In this document: one piece after another, positions 47,261 to 58,064 of the stretch
Numbering within the stretch: the first letter of the stretch is position 1
How the letters are laid out: each line of letters opens with the position of its first letter
Assembly (NCBI GenBank): GCA_019925795.1
Contig: CM034313.1
Location: forward strand, 83,235,663-83,299,662
Direction of reading: 5' to 3'
DNA length: 64,000 nt
Source of the DNA: Dendrobium chrysotoxum
Taxonomy: Eukaryota; Streptophyta; Magnoliopsida; Asparagales; Orchidaceae
Translations under genes and position numbers: made by a program
The notes under the pieces: model-generated
Databases searched by the model: none
What the model was told of the DNA's origin: nothing
What the model saw: only the letters and a program-made list of their open reading frames with translations

Positions 47261-47954
47261 TAGGGGTGCAACCGAGTCAAGCCAGCTCGCGAGCCGGCTC
47301 GAGCTCGACTCGATAACAGGCTCGACGAGCCGAGCTTATCGAGCTCACGAGTCAAGCTCAAACACATTTTCGAGCTCGATAGCTTATCGAGCTCGAGCTC
47401 GAACAGCCGATTGATCGACTCGAGAGCTCGCTTCGCCAGCGAGAAAAATGAAATTGCGGTAGGAATATGAAATCAGGCGTGGCAAACTGCTCAACTTGCG
47501 AGCTTAGGGACGCGAAAGCTGGCGGCGAGTTGCGACCTGGAAACTGTCGATGGACGCAGACGCTGGCAGCGGAAGCGGACGCGGACGCTGGCAACGGAAG
47601 CGGACGCTGGAGACAGAAGCGGCACTGGCGGCGACGAGGGAAGCTGGCAACGGACGCGGCCCTGGCGGCGCATGCGAACGCTGGCGACGGACGCGGCATT
47701 GGTGACGAATGCGGACGCGAGTGGCAACGAGGAAAGCTGGCGACAACTTGGAACTGGAGACGAAAGGTCGAACGCGGGTGTGACCGATAGACGGAGCTCG
47801 AACTGCCGCTCGAGAGCTTGACGAGCTTTTTTTTCCTCTGTCGAGTCGAGCTCGAGCTCGACTTTTGAGCTCGAGCTCGAGCTCAACATTTGACAGACGA
47901 GTTCGGCTCGAACAACCCATGACTCGAGCTCGACTCGACTCGTTTGCACCCCCA
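47261..47954. mobile_element. hAT-like non-autonomous element with GAGCTCGA-rich ends
   Basis: Ends TAGGGGTGCAACCGAGTC and GACTCGTTTGCACCCCCA are inverted copies of the (C/T)A/GGGGTGCAA terminus of plant hAT elements. Both arms are rich in CGAGCTCGAGCTCGA. The centre (47500-47780) is a minisatellite of GCGGACGCTGGCAACGGAAG units. Copy A lacks it. The 8-bp duplication is weak (AGGCTA/CAGCTA-like). Confidence 0.7.
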
Positions 47955-48004
47955 CCACAGCTAGGAGCTTACGATACGATCAAAGCAACACAAGCCCATA
48001 AGAA

Positions 48005-48340
48005 GCATTACCCTATAGAGTAATCATCAACACTATCATGTGGGCAAGCGGCCACTTTCCACCGCGGAGATCATAGCATGCATACTTGCGTTGGAAGATC
48101 AAACAAATGGTGTAATCATCCTCGGTAGGCTCCTCCATAGGACTCGTCAATACCAGTCTTTGCCTTGAGAAACACTCTATCTAATGAAACTCGCTCTCAC
48201 ATAACAGTTGCATGCAACTAAGGCCACCTGACTATCATATATGTCTTCGATCAAGCTAGAAGAAGAGCATACCTACGGAGCATATGGCCATGATTTCACG
48301 GATCAAACTCAACTCTAGCGCACAACCACTTCCGCCCATG
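48005..48340 (-). pseudogene. Unrecognised gene-like fragment divergent from the GBP fragment, copy B
   Basis: Duplicate of 26640-26960. The frame near 48340 reads MGGSGCALELSLIREIMAIC before a GT site. Product not recognised. In both copies it faces away from the GBP fragment with about 470 bp between in B (270 bp in A). Confidence 0.4.
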
Positions 48341-48814
48341 GTACTCACCTCCACAGGCAAAACCCTATTATGCACACGTTGGGGGGGAGGGGGGTTGGGA
48401 ATTGCACCCCCGCCCCGCCCCAAAAAAAATAATAATAATAATAAAATACATATAACGAGGGTAATTTTGAAATTTTGCACACTCTAAAAAAATTTATTTA
48501 CCCCAGCCCGCAACTGCCCCTCGCACCCTCATGCAAACCTCAAATTTGAGCTTCAATGTGAGATATTTCTGAAAAGCTAAGCCCAACATTTCAAAAATTC
48601 CGTTGAATCTGCACTCTCTTTTCTATTTTGTAATGCATTAATCTCCGAAGCATTTATATTCGGGCTTATCCAATTTCAAATTTCTCCATTTTTGAAGAGA
48701 GATCAAACCTGGTAACAAATATATGCATAAAGAATTGAGGAACAAAGCTAGAGGGAAGCGAAGTGGACTCTGTAGTGGCTACAGAAAAGGAGATAAAGTT
48801 GGTAGGGGAAGAAG

Positions 48815-49072
48815 ATGATGCAGATGCTGGGATTTTGCTGGGGTTCGGGAGCTAATGGCACGGAGACTTCACCAGGATCAGCTAACAGAAGCGCTAACCC
48901 TAGCTCAGCCACCCATGGACTGACGAGGCCCCTCCAGCTCGTCTACTGCGACGAAAATGGCAAGTTCGTGGACCGTAACGCCGTCGCTGCCCTTCAGCTC
49001 ATAAAAGGCCCCGTAGGCGTTGTCTCCATCTGCAGGCGAGCTCGTCATGGCAAAAGCTTTATTCTAAACTAG
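48815..49072 (+). pseudogene. Guanylate-binding protein exon 1 fragment, copy B
   Basis: Reads MMQMLGFCWGSGANGTETSP, then LTRPLQLVYCDENGKFVD, NAVAALQLIKGPVGVVSICR and RARHGKSFILN, then a TAG exactly where intact genes have the last codon (Gln) before the exon 1 donor; GTTTTAG follows. Less eroded than copy A around the P-loop, but still broken, and no further exon is present. Confidence 0.82.
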
Positions 49073-49351
49073 GTTTTAGTCTAACTTCAGTTCGCTTTTT
49101 TTTTCTGGTGTACAGACATTTCTAGGGTTATATTATGACGCAGATTTTCCCGTTTATGACAATGGTGTCTCTTTAGGGAGGACTCAATTCAGTGTTTTGT
49201 TATACACCTGCTCGGACTTTTTTTCTTGATGTTGGACTTTGGAATGGTCTTTACCTCGTTGTTGTCGATGGGTGCAACTCATAGCTCTCCATGCGTTTGT
49301 ACAAATGTTTTTTTAATGTTGGTTCCATCCCTGCGTACCTCTCGTTGCTAG

Positions 49352-49520
49352 GAACTTTATTCGGTCCGGAATTAGGACGTAGCTCTACATCCGAAAATTA
49401 TTTCTATTGTGCCATGTGGATTTATCCTGACCTCACCATTCTATTTACCACATTTTCCCAATTACCGTGCAGCCCAACGACCCTACCCTACCCGACCCGA
49501 TCCATTCGTCCCAAAAAAAT
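49352..49520. repeat. MULE 2 left terminal inverted repeat
   Basis: Pairs with 56590-56762. Shared marks: ACGTAGCTCTACATC, TGTGGATTTATCCTGACC, CACATTTTCCCAATTACCG and GACCCGATCCATTCGTCCC. Roughly 88% identical by eye. Part of it (ACGTAGCTCTAC, GCCACGT) is shared with the 62244 MITE. Confidence 0.9.
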
Positions 49521-49689
49521 TTTAAAAATCAAATATTTGAAAATGACCACGGCGTTTCAGTTTTGCTTTATCGAGTCGGGCATCAGTCTAGCTGCAGGCG
49601 CTTCTTCATCTTCGAGCTTCATCTTCTACTCGAGGCCATTTCGTTTACTCCAGAAACAGAGAAGGCATGGCTAAGGTATGTTTTTTAAT

Positions 49690-50035
49690 ATTATTATCTT
49701 TGGGTACCGCTGGCAATCGAGCGGTACCCAGCGGTATCCCGTCTGGGTACCTCTCGTTTCCTCGCGGAAATAGTAATTTATGGGTAATATGATGTTTTTG
49801 CTAACAGGGTAAGTTCTAAAATTCTTGTAAATGACTATTTTAGGTTAGGGTTTTATTTAGGGTTACATGTGTACCGCTCGGTACCCCGTCTAGGCTAACG
49901 TTGGGACCCCGACTGGTCTCTGGGTACCGCTGGGTACCCTTGGTACCTATTGGTATAGCTAGGTACTTAGCTGTACCGCTCGGTACCTATAGGTACCGCT
50001 CGGTACCGCTCGGTATTTTTTGCTGATCAACTGTT
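49690..50035. repeat. GGTACCGCTC array 1 (intron 1 of PMD-Ulp1 gene)
   Basis: Many copies of GGTACCGCTCGGTACC-like units with the palindrome GGTACC, mixed with unique bases. Densest at 49870-50022. Confidence 0.9.
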
Positions 50036-51764
50036 AAAATTGTAGGGATATGTTCCGAAGATTAGTTTCCGATGCAGAACATCGACATTTAGAGAAGTAC
50101 GCGATTTTTTGGTTGAAACATTTGGCCAAGACTTTCTGGATAGATTCCAACAAATTCAGCTACATCAGTATATTTTGATGCCTAGATACGTTCAAAATGT
50201 GCCATTGGTTCACAAGTTGCTGTCGTTTTGGGATCTGAAGAAGCAATGTTTTATCATCAAGGATCGGAAGTTACCATTCACCGCTGATGAAGTTTCTTTG
50301 ATCTTAGGTTTGCCGAACAGAGGAAAACATTTTGAATTGGGAAGCGCTCGAATCACTGGAAAATCGGCAAATAACATTAAGAAGGAGGTTCTAAGTCTTG
50401 ATGACTCAACTCCAATTCCCGATGTCGTGAAGAAATTTATCATATACTTATTATCAAACCTTTTCTTTCCTCTGCATAACTATCGAATACTAGCTTCTAT
50501 TCTTTCTGTTGCTCGTGATGCAGCAGCTAATTTTTTATCATACAATTGGCCAGAATCAATAAGAGATTTCCTTGTGAGTGAGTTTGATGCAATTGCTAAG
50601 TAGTTATCGAAAGGTTAACCGCTCGGATACATGAACGATTTTGTACATGTTTTGATTGTAAGTACATACAAATTTTTTTCTTTCTTCGATTTTGATTTGT
50701 TGGCGCTGACATAATTTTGTTTTGCTATCAGTTATGGTTTCTGGAACATACCACAATTCACGCACTAGTGGCTTCGAAAGCAAGACCACGCTTTCTCCGC
50801 TGGGGTTGTGATATAATGTACAACGAAGCAGAGGCTTCTAGTTTATTTGAAAGTCTGGAAGATGTAAATATATTAAATTCTTTTGAGGGAATAACCAGTG
50901 AGGAGAGAGCATACCTTGATCAAACGTCCACTTCTCCTCAAACATTTCCTAATTTACAACTCTCCTTGATTAAACCTCATCGTTATGTTATTTCTTCACC
51001 TTCTAGGTCAATTACACCCCCAAGTCCAGTCAGACCTCCTAGCCCAGAAAGTGATACCCAAGCACCCGTCAGTCCCCCCCGACCGCAACAACCCACTTCT
51101 CCCAAACATGAGAGCCTTGAGGAAGGGATCAATAAAATCATTGCTTAAATCAAAATTATATTGAAACGTTTAGTTCAACTTGAAGCCACAACTGGCCTGC
51201 TTGAGCGCCGAGTAGATGTAATAGAACATCATTTATTCGATCAGAGGGAGAAGGATAGTAGATTTGAGACCATGGAGAAGTTTATGTCTCAGCAATTCCC
51301 TACATTTAAACATTTAAATATCAGATATCAAGCTGAATCTTCTTCTAGAACTGTAATAGAGGAGAAGACAATCGAGAAGCAAGATGAACTGAAGGATGCT
51401 CCCTTACCTGATCCGTTACCTGATCAATCGAAGGTTGAGGTGCATCAGGAGGCTGGTGTCATTGCTTCAACATGCAACACAGGCATAGCAAGAAGGGTGA
51501 GACGAAGGATTGACCGGAAGCCTAAAGAAGTTCAGTCTCCATTTACAACCGGTCAATATAATAAGAGGACACTAATGAAGAAAGTAGTTGCAAGACCTGC
51601 TCCAACTGCAACTGCTTTCATTCACGTTGATACCGTAAAATCACCCAAACCCAGACCAGCTACTACTGAAATAGAATATGCTGGGAGGCTAATGATAGAT
51701 GAAAATATGAGGATGTTCATCGATAAGTGTCTTAAGAAGTATACTGATAAGTAAGTTTGACTTA

Positions 51765-51897
51765 AGGGTACCTCTCGGTATCGCTGGTACCTTTGGGTAC
51801 CGCTAGGTACCACTCGATTTCTCTCGGTACCGCTCGGTATCGATCGGTACCGCTCGGTACTGCTCGGTACCACTCGGTACCGATCGATACCGCTTGT
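51765..51897. repeat. GGTACCGCTC array 2 (intron 3 of PMD-Ulp1 gene)
   Basis: Nearly the whole intron between the GTAAGT donor (51751) and the TTTTGCAG acceptor (51931) is tandem GGTACCGCTCGGTACCGATC units. Confidence 0.93.
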
Positions 51898-52975
51898 TTT
51901 TTGCTTGCTGATGACCTTTTCTATTTTGCAGGGGGGATATTATTTATTCAGTAGGCAACGTCCATATTTTTAGAAGTCAAATAGACGAACTTTTGACGGA
52001 TCAATACTTGGACAACAACCACATTGATGCCTTTGCCATTTTGCTAGCCGAGAAGAATAAATTATGTGCTACCCTTTATCAACCATTCATTCATGTTTCT
52101 AGCCTGCATTGGGCAAGCAATGAAGTTGAAAACATTTCCTAACTAAATTTGTATAAGGTTTTCTAATATCTTCGAACATGTCCCACCGCAGGGTTCAAAA
52201 TTATATAAATATGATAGCAAACAGTATGTATCACATGTTAGCAAGGAGTCGGTTCGGGCTGCCAATTTACTACTGATGCCAGTATCGGACAAGGAACACT
52301 GGACACTTCTGGTAGAAGATTTAAAGAGCTTATCTTGGACATTTTTCGATTCTTTGCATAACCCGACTCATAAGGCCGTTCTTCCAGATGTAGTAAGTAA
52401 AGAAAATTTGATACAGATCTTAACCAAGTGGTGCGGTCTCAATTGACCTTACAGACAGCCTAATTTTTTAATTTATGTGCAGATCAATCATTTGCATGAG
52501 GAGACAGGGGATTGTTTTGAAAGTGACATTCGATCTTGGCCTCTAACTGTTGTCAGTGGCGTTTCAACCCAGAAAATGGCTTCGATTGCGGGATGTTTGT
52601 TTGTAAATACATGAAAAATACTATCCTGGCACATCCTCTCAAGTGGGAAGAACTCTCACACTGGCAAGATGAAATGCCTAAATTGAGAGGGGAACTGGCT
52701 TACACAATCCTTTGTACTATGATTAATTAATTTTGTTTGAGTCAAACATGTATATTGTTTCAGCTAATGATATTAGTACTTGTACAGAATATGAACGATG
52801 TATACCATAACACCATTTCATTAAGGAAACATATTTACCATAACACCATTTCATTAAAGAAACATGTTTACCATAACACCATTTCATGATCTTATAACTA
52901 ATTAAATAAAAATCGAACACGTTGCTGGAGTTGACTTTGCATTGGACAACATCCAAAAATAGCCATCAATTCATA

Positions 52976-53560
52976 CTACAAATCCTGCCAATCACTCAGG
53001 TTTAGGAACTTCTTTCGCTTGCTTCCATACGGATGCTTCTTAAGTAATTGCTTATACAGGTCAACTACGAAGGCATCTTCAACTGGATGCCATGGTCGGT
53101 ATAGAATTATATTTTCTAAATCACAAGGTAATCTTTCAACAGAAACTGAACCCTCTTCGCCCTTACGACGTGTTAGCTCATGATGACGTTGCTAAAGGAA
53201 GTTCAAACTGACGAACTGACAGTAGTACTCAAAAAAATTTCTTTGGACACATCGCCATCCTTCTGCATTAAGGAACTTACATGTTCTGTTAGAATCAGCA
53301 GCCATTGCCTCCCTCCATGAAACTTCCAGAACACTATCAGGCAGTTCGTACCATGTATGCTCACAACACCTGTATAATTCGTTTGCCCTAGCTTGTTGCT
53401 CTAGAGGACCTTCTGGACACTTTGTCATGCATTCATGCATCCTAATGGTAGCAATATCTACATATTATTTCATAGGCAATCCTAGATGCAGTTTTACATC
53501 CGGCCAACGCAGTTTATAGATCATATTCGAAATGTTAAGAGTAGCTTCAAAGAGAAAACC
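52976..53560 (-). pseudogene. Uncharacterised MULE accessory ORF in MULE 2, two in-frame stops
   Basis: One reading frame of 195 codons: GFLFEATLNISNMIYKLRWP, KLHLGLPMK, TAA, YVDIATIRMHECMTKCPEG, ARANELYRCCEHTWYELP, VSWREAMAADSNRTCKF, then VSLNFL, TAG, QRHHELTRRKGEEGSVSVER, LENIILYRPWHPVEDAF, and a lysine-rich end (KKHPYGSKRKKFLNLSDWQD). Homologous to 12011-11562 in MULE 1 across the middle and C-terminal part. The basic tail would suit nuclear or nucleic-acid work, as an inference. It lies between the convergent PMD-Ulp1 gene and the transposase. I recognise no named family. Confidence 0.72.
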
Positions 53561-53667
53561 TTATATAGCTGAGAAGTGCAACCAATCATATTAAATGTCA
53601 CAACAACCCGTCTTAAATGTTTTAACTTACACACCAACCCATCTTAAATAAAAATAATTGAGCGTTA

Positions 53668-53815
53668 GCCAGCGGTACCGATCAGTATCGCTCCCGAGCG
53701 GTACCGAGCGGTACCGATCGATACAGAGCGGCACCGATTGGTACAGAGCATCGGTACCGATCGATACCTAGCGGTACAGAGCATCGGTACTAATCGATAC
53801 CTAGCGGTAACTAGC
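53668..53815. repeat. GGTACCGAGC array 3 (between accessory ORF and transposase)
   Basis: GAGCGGTACCGAGCGGTACC and ATCGGTACCGATCGATACC units, with a longer repeat of CAGAGCATCGGTAC. Confidence 0.9.
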
Positions 53816-54055
53816 TTGTTCAAAATTACAGAAACAACAAACAAGTTTAAAACAACTCCTATAACTACCAATCATAATTTAAGATAACAAGAGTATCAAC
53901 TGAAACAATTAACAATCACAATGTAAAATAAAAATAAATCATATATATTGCTCCGATGTAGGCTGGACGGCTGGTCGACAGGTAGTGAACTCATTCGTGA
54001 AACATGCTGCTATGCTTGAAAACAAAACCTGACTATTTGGTTCCAGGGGAGTAAA

Positions 54056-56498
54056 TTATTGAGTTGATGGAGTAGCTAGTTCTTCTACTTTCTTTTTCTT
54101 GCACTTCCTCTTCTCCCAATGACTCTTCAACCTTGCATTCGATATACCTTTCGGTCTGCACTTTAGGGGATCTTTTAATTTTTTTAAACCCCCCATAATC
54201 GTAAGTAACATTTGATTCTTTTCCTTGCCATCCAGTATCAGGTCTACAGTCTCACTCATCTCAGCCATTGTAGCCAACAAGTACTCCTCTGCTTCATCAT
54301 TCCCTTGTGCTCGAGCACTAAGTTGATAAGCAAATCTACTAAAATGATTTCTGAAAATCATACCGCTTCCTAATCTTTCATGAGTTGGGCTCACTTTGTT
54401 CTCCTTACATGGGAATGTCCAGCCAGTATAAATGTCTTTTCTAGCTCTAGCAGACCATCTGAGAATTAGGTACTTTTGCAGAATATTCACAATAGCTAAC
54501 TGCATGATTACTCTAATGCAGTGAGAACACAGTAACCCCATCATGTTAAACTTGCCATAGCTGCACTGAATATTACCTTCATTTGAATCGAAATGAACTG
54601 TCCAAAGGTGTAACTGATCAGTATTTTCAATGCTTCTAACACAAATTGTTGTTGAGTTACTTGACGTATTATCTATGCACGTTCCACCAACGCCTTGTAA
54701 GAACTCCTCCTCAAAGAATGAATATAATTTTCGTGAATAAAATCGAGCTGCTTGCTTGAGTATTGGACTACTTTTAATTAAAGGTACAGTTTGGGACTAG
54801 CTGCATTTGAAATGTTCATCATGTTCATTCCGACGCCATGTCTTCATCATCTTTTCTAGGCCCAAAAAATAATCAATTATAATGCTTGTTGACTTAGAAA
54901 TGCCATGACACATCATGTTAGTTGACTCGATGCGCTGTGTTGAAAGAATGTCAAGATTAAAATAACTCTTGTTAAAGGCTGTGGACCATTTCTTTCTTAT
55001 TCTGTAAAGCTCTTTCAACCAGTCATGGTTGTGGAGGTCACCTTTATTCATCATTTCAAACCAAGTTCTTTCAAACTCCTCCTCAGAGTCACACTTGCTA
55101 AGACATCTGTAAAAAAGGCCTCTAACCTTGTTGTTGCTATTGAAGCAGCACACCTTGGATGGCGCCTTCTTGCTGATGTGCCATTGGCAGAGCCTATGGC
55201 GTGTTTAAGGGAATGCAATCTCTATTGCTCTAGCCATAGCTTGGTCCTGATCAGTAAATATTGTAATGGGATATTTATTACCCATTATTCGCAGAAATAT
55301 TCTAAATAATCATGTAAATGATTCAATTGTTTCCTTTAAAAGAAATGCCACCCCTAAAAGAATATTCTGCCAATGATTATTAACTCCAACAAATGGTGCA
55401 CACACTAGATTATATTTATTAAGCCTATAGCTAGTATCAAATATTATGATATCTTCAAAGTAGTCATAATCTATTCTCCCCAAGCCATCAACCCAAAAAA
55501 AAATTCATCAATCTGTCATCCTCATCAGTTTGGACGTCCCAGGCAAACATGTTGTCATAAACAAGTCATTCTTTAAATAATTCAATTAGGGAATTTGTGT
55601 CCCCATTCTCGATCTTCGCCCTTCTCTCTTTTTGAATGTAGTTATATGCATCCCTTCTAGAGAAATTTAAATTATGCACACCTCCTACTTCATCAGCTAG
55701 GTATGTAAATGCATCAACGGTTCTAATCCCAGCTTCTGTCATAGATTTCAGAACAGATGCTTTCTCATCACTAATATTCCTACATGATCAAAGCAAATGT
55801 TGATCTTCATGCCTAGCTAATTCGTGATTGTGGCTCTTTATGCATTTTTAGACCCTCCACACTCCATTTAGGTCCACTGAAAATCTAATCATTGCGGGGC
55901 AGCCGGTCCTGGTATTGGATTTTTTATATTTCGATTTGGAGTTTAAATCAATACACTTCTTAAACCCAGCTTTAGAACATGCAAAATCCTTGAATCTTAT
56001 TCTTCTCGAATTAGGCCAGTAACTGTGATGTTCTTTGCGAACACTAAAACCAACATCATGAGCGTATTGACAATATATCTCATAAGCTTCCTTCTCAGAG
56101 TTACAAACAACCTGCATATAAGATTAATTATAAAAAATTTCAACTTTAACATGAAAAACAAGAAGCCACCATCGTTGCCTACCAGTACCGAGGGGTACCG
56201 ATCGGTACCGAGCAGTACAGAACGTGGTTACCGACCGGTACCTACCGGTACCGAGCAATACCTTGCAGCACCAAGGATTAGCGGTCCCTACTAGTAAAGA
56301 ACAACGGTAAATAACTTCTTCATTTCTTGAAGAAAAAATATTAAAACCTCGTCGGAGTATTATATTTACTGATTGTATCTCCGACTTCTCATCCCTACTT
56401 TCCTGAGGTACTTCTTCCTTAGATTGATGCCACTCTTGCGTAACGCCTCCAATGTCCTCGCAATATTCGCCATAGTCCAAACTGCTTTCCATCTTCAA
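54056..56498 (-). pseudogene. FAR1-related MULE transposase of MULE 2, broken
   Basis: Order on the minus strand: acidic N-terminus (MESSLDYGEYCEDIGGVTQE, to about 56340); an intron with a GGTACC array; FAR1 DNA-binding domain 56117-55848 (EKEAYEIYCQYAHDVGFSVR, FKDFACSKAGFKKC); DDE core 55490-54800 (IIIFDTSYRLNKYN; TIFTDQDQAMARAI; RLCQWHISKKAP; STQRIESTNMM); and a C-terminal SWIM segment (CSYGKFNMMGLLCSH) at about 54560, in which the second zinc Cys is Tyr. The end reads RKCKKKKVEELATPSTQ. Stops or shifts occur near 55795, 55290, 55213 and 54795. FAR1/FHY3 transcription factors are domesticated from this transposase group, but the TIRs and position show this is a transposon gene. Confidence 0.87.
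56178..56275. repeat. GGTACCGAGC array 4 (transposase intron)
   Basis: Units such as GGTACCGATCGGTACCGAGC and ACCGGTACCTACCGGTACCG between the N-terminal and FAR1 exons of the transposase. Confidence 0.88.
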
Positions 56499-56589
56499 AG
56501 CCTCCTCTCTTCTCTTTCTCCCCTCTTAGCTATTCTAACCTGTTTAAAGTGAGGAAAAAAGTCCGCCAAAACATAAACAAAAAACCCTA

Positions 56590-56762
56590 GACATTGCCGC
56601 TCTTTTTTTTGGGACGAATGGGTCGGGTCGGGTCATCGGGCTGCGCGGTAATTGGGAAAACGTGGTAAATAGAATGGTGGGGTCAGGGTAAATCCACGTG
56701 GCGCAATGGAAATGATTTCCAGATGTAGAGCTACGTCCTGATTCCAGACCGAATAAAAGTTC
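56590..56762. repeat. MULE 2 right terminal inverted repeat
   Basis: Inverse of 49352-49520. The right-end duplication TGTTGCTAG follows, then GGACCCTCCTCTCATTCC, which matches the flank of the empty site in copy A (GGAGCCTCCTCTCATTCC). Confidence 0.92.
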
Positions 56763-58064
56763 TGTTGCTAGGGACCCTCCTCTCATTCCAATAGACTCAC
56801 CACTTATTTATAAGGACTTATATTAACAAACTCATCATATGTACCTGATCTTGAAATATACTTCAAGGCACTCACCCAAGGTACTCATTTAAGAGGAGGG
56901 GCCTATGTCAAAGATAGAGGTCCAGGTATACATCATCGGGATAGTCCATGTATTTGTGTTAGTATGCATTAGTCACATCATATATATTATTTTTTCTATT
57001 AAATCTAAGTGCAACTTTTCCTGCATCCCTCTTAACTCTATATATAAATGGTGAAAAAATATATTTTAAACTGCATGTTAAAAGTATTAGAGTTTTCTAC
57101 TTACTTTATATACTCACTTTATTCTTTAGCTTTAACCCATCAAAGATTTATTAATATGGTCGGGTATCATCCATGGACAAATTTATATCTAATATCTTTT
57201 AATATGTGGTGAGTATTGATTGATGTTGGTGACTTGAAGATAGTTAAATAGGCACACCACGAAGAATAACAAAATGAGAAGTCATCAGTAAACATGGTGA
57301 ACTATAACTATATGAACAACGATAACTTGACAGAGATGGAAAAGTGAATCACCAAGATAATCCAAGGTGTACTTGGGTGATTTTAGTGAAAAGCTCAAGA
57401 AAGAGTGCCCCAAAAGGGTTGTTTTAGTTGAAAACTCATCGAAGGGCATCTAAAACCAGGGTGCTAACTTCAATACCCAATAAAAACCACAACTATATTC
57501 ACACTAATGATAAAGTATATAATTGTAATGCTCCAAGATCTAAATTAGAATAGTTGTCTGTTTTATCACTTAATCAACAACCAAAACTTACTAACCTCAA
57601 TTCATTAATATAGATAGCAAAAAATATAAATACATCCAATATTTACACATTGGTCCAAAGTGCCAATTTAATATATATAATAATTATGATGTACAACCAA
57701 CAATAGTCCATCATTGCAAATGTATTACGACTATAAAAAGAAAGGAAGACCAATCTATGTAGAAAGAAAGCCTAAGCCTGCTGCTCAGATCAACCTCACT
57801 CCACAGTTTCCTTACCCTTGCTTGAAATCATATAAAAATTATATAATAAGCACATAGCCTGATAAGTAATCAATATCTACAACTGAAGTCAATGCATAAA
57901 ATAGATCAACTAACCATATAATTGTAGGAGCATCCATATAATTGTGAGAATATACAACAATCAACATATAGTATCATGCATATCATGTAATTCATATATA
58001 ATCTTATAATATACATATCAATCATATCATCATCATATATTATATGGTCATATCAGTATCCTAT

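Larger units (their letters stand above)
49667..52730 (+). pseudogene. PMD-Ulp1 fusion gene of MULE 2 (C48-type SUMO-protease domain), broken
   Basis: Proposed exons: 49667-49675 (MAK), 50046 to about 50668, 50732-51750, 51932 to about 52140, 52193-52392, and about 52483-52730, with GT/AG borders at most joins. The N-terminal part is PMD-like (SFRCRTSTFREV; YVQNVPLVHKLLSFW; LPFTADEVSLILGLPNRGKH; LWFLEHTTIHAL). A Pro/Ser-rich then charged linker follows (51000-51750). The C-terminus is a Ulp1 cysteine protease: His in KEHWTLLV, Asp in WTFFDSLHN, Gln in SGVSTQ, Cys in NGFDCGMFVCKYM. Ulp1 enzymes cut SUMO from proteins in the nucleus. Breaks: TAG and TAA near 50600-50620, TAA at 51146, TAA near 52139, and a one-base deletion between the Gln and the Cys. 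Cargo role inside the MULE is unknown. Confidence 0.85.
49352..56762. mobile_element. MULE 2: 7.4-kb Mutator-like element with PMD-Ulp1 gene, accessory ORF and FAR1-type transposase
   Basis: Terminal inverted repeats of about 165 bp (GAACTTTATTCGGTCCGG on the left; inverse of CCAGACCGAATAAAAGTTC on the right) and 9-bp target duplications CGTTGCTAG (49343-49351) and TGTTGCTAG (56763-56771), one mismatch. Copy A keeps the empty site TGTTGCTAA at 28079-28087 with matching flanks on both sides. Order inside: PMD-Ulp1 gene (+), accessory ORF (-), FAR1-type transposase (-). GGTACCG arrays sit between or inside genes. Ulp1-bearing MULEs are known from plants (for example the Kaonashi type). All genes are broken, so it moved after the duplication and has since decayed, or was mobilised in trans. 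Confidence 0.93.

Noticed and set aside
47358..47958. Long overlapping frames on both strands in the hAT-like element
   Set aside because: GC-rich minisatellite keeps all frames open. Composition-driven.
54056..56498. Domesticated FAR1/FHY3 transcription factor gene
   Set aside because: Multiple stops, a lost SWIM cysteine and location between TIRs with target duplication show it is transposon-borne.
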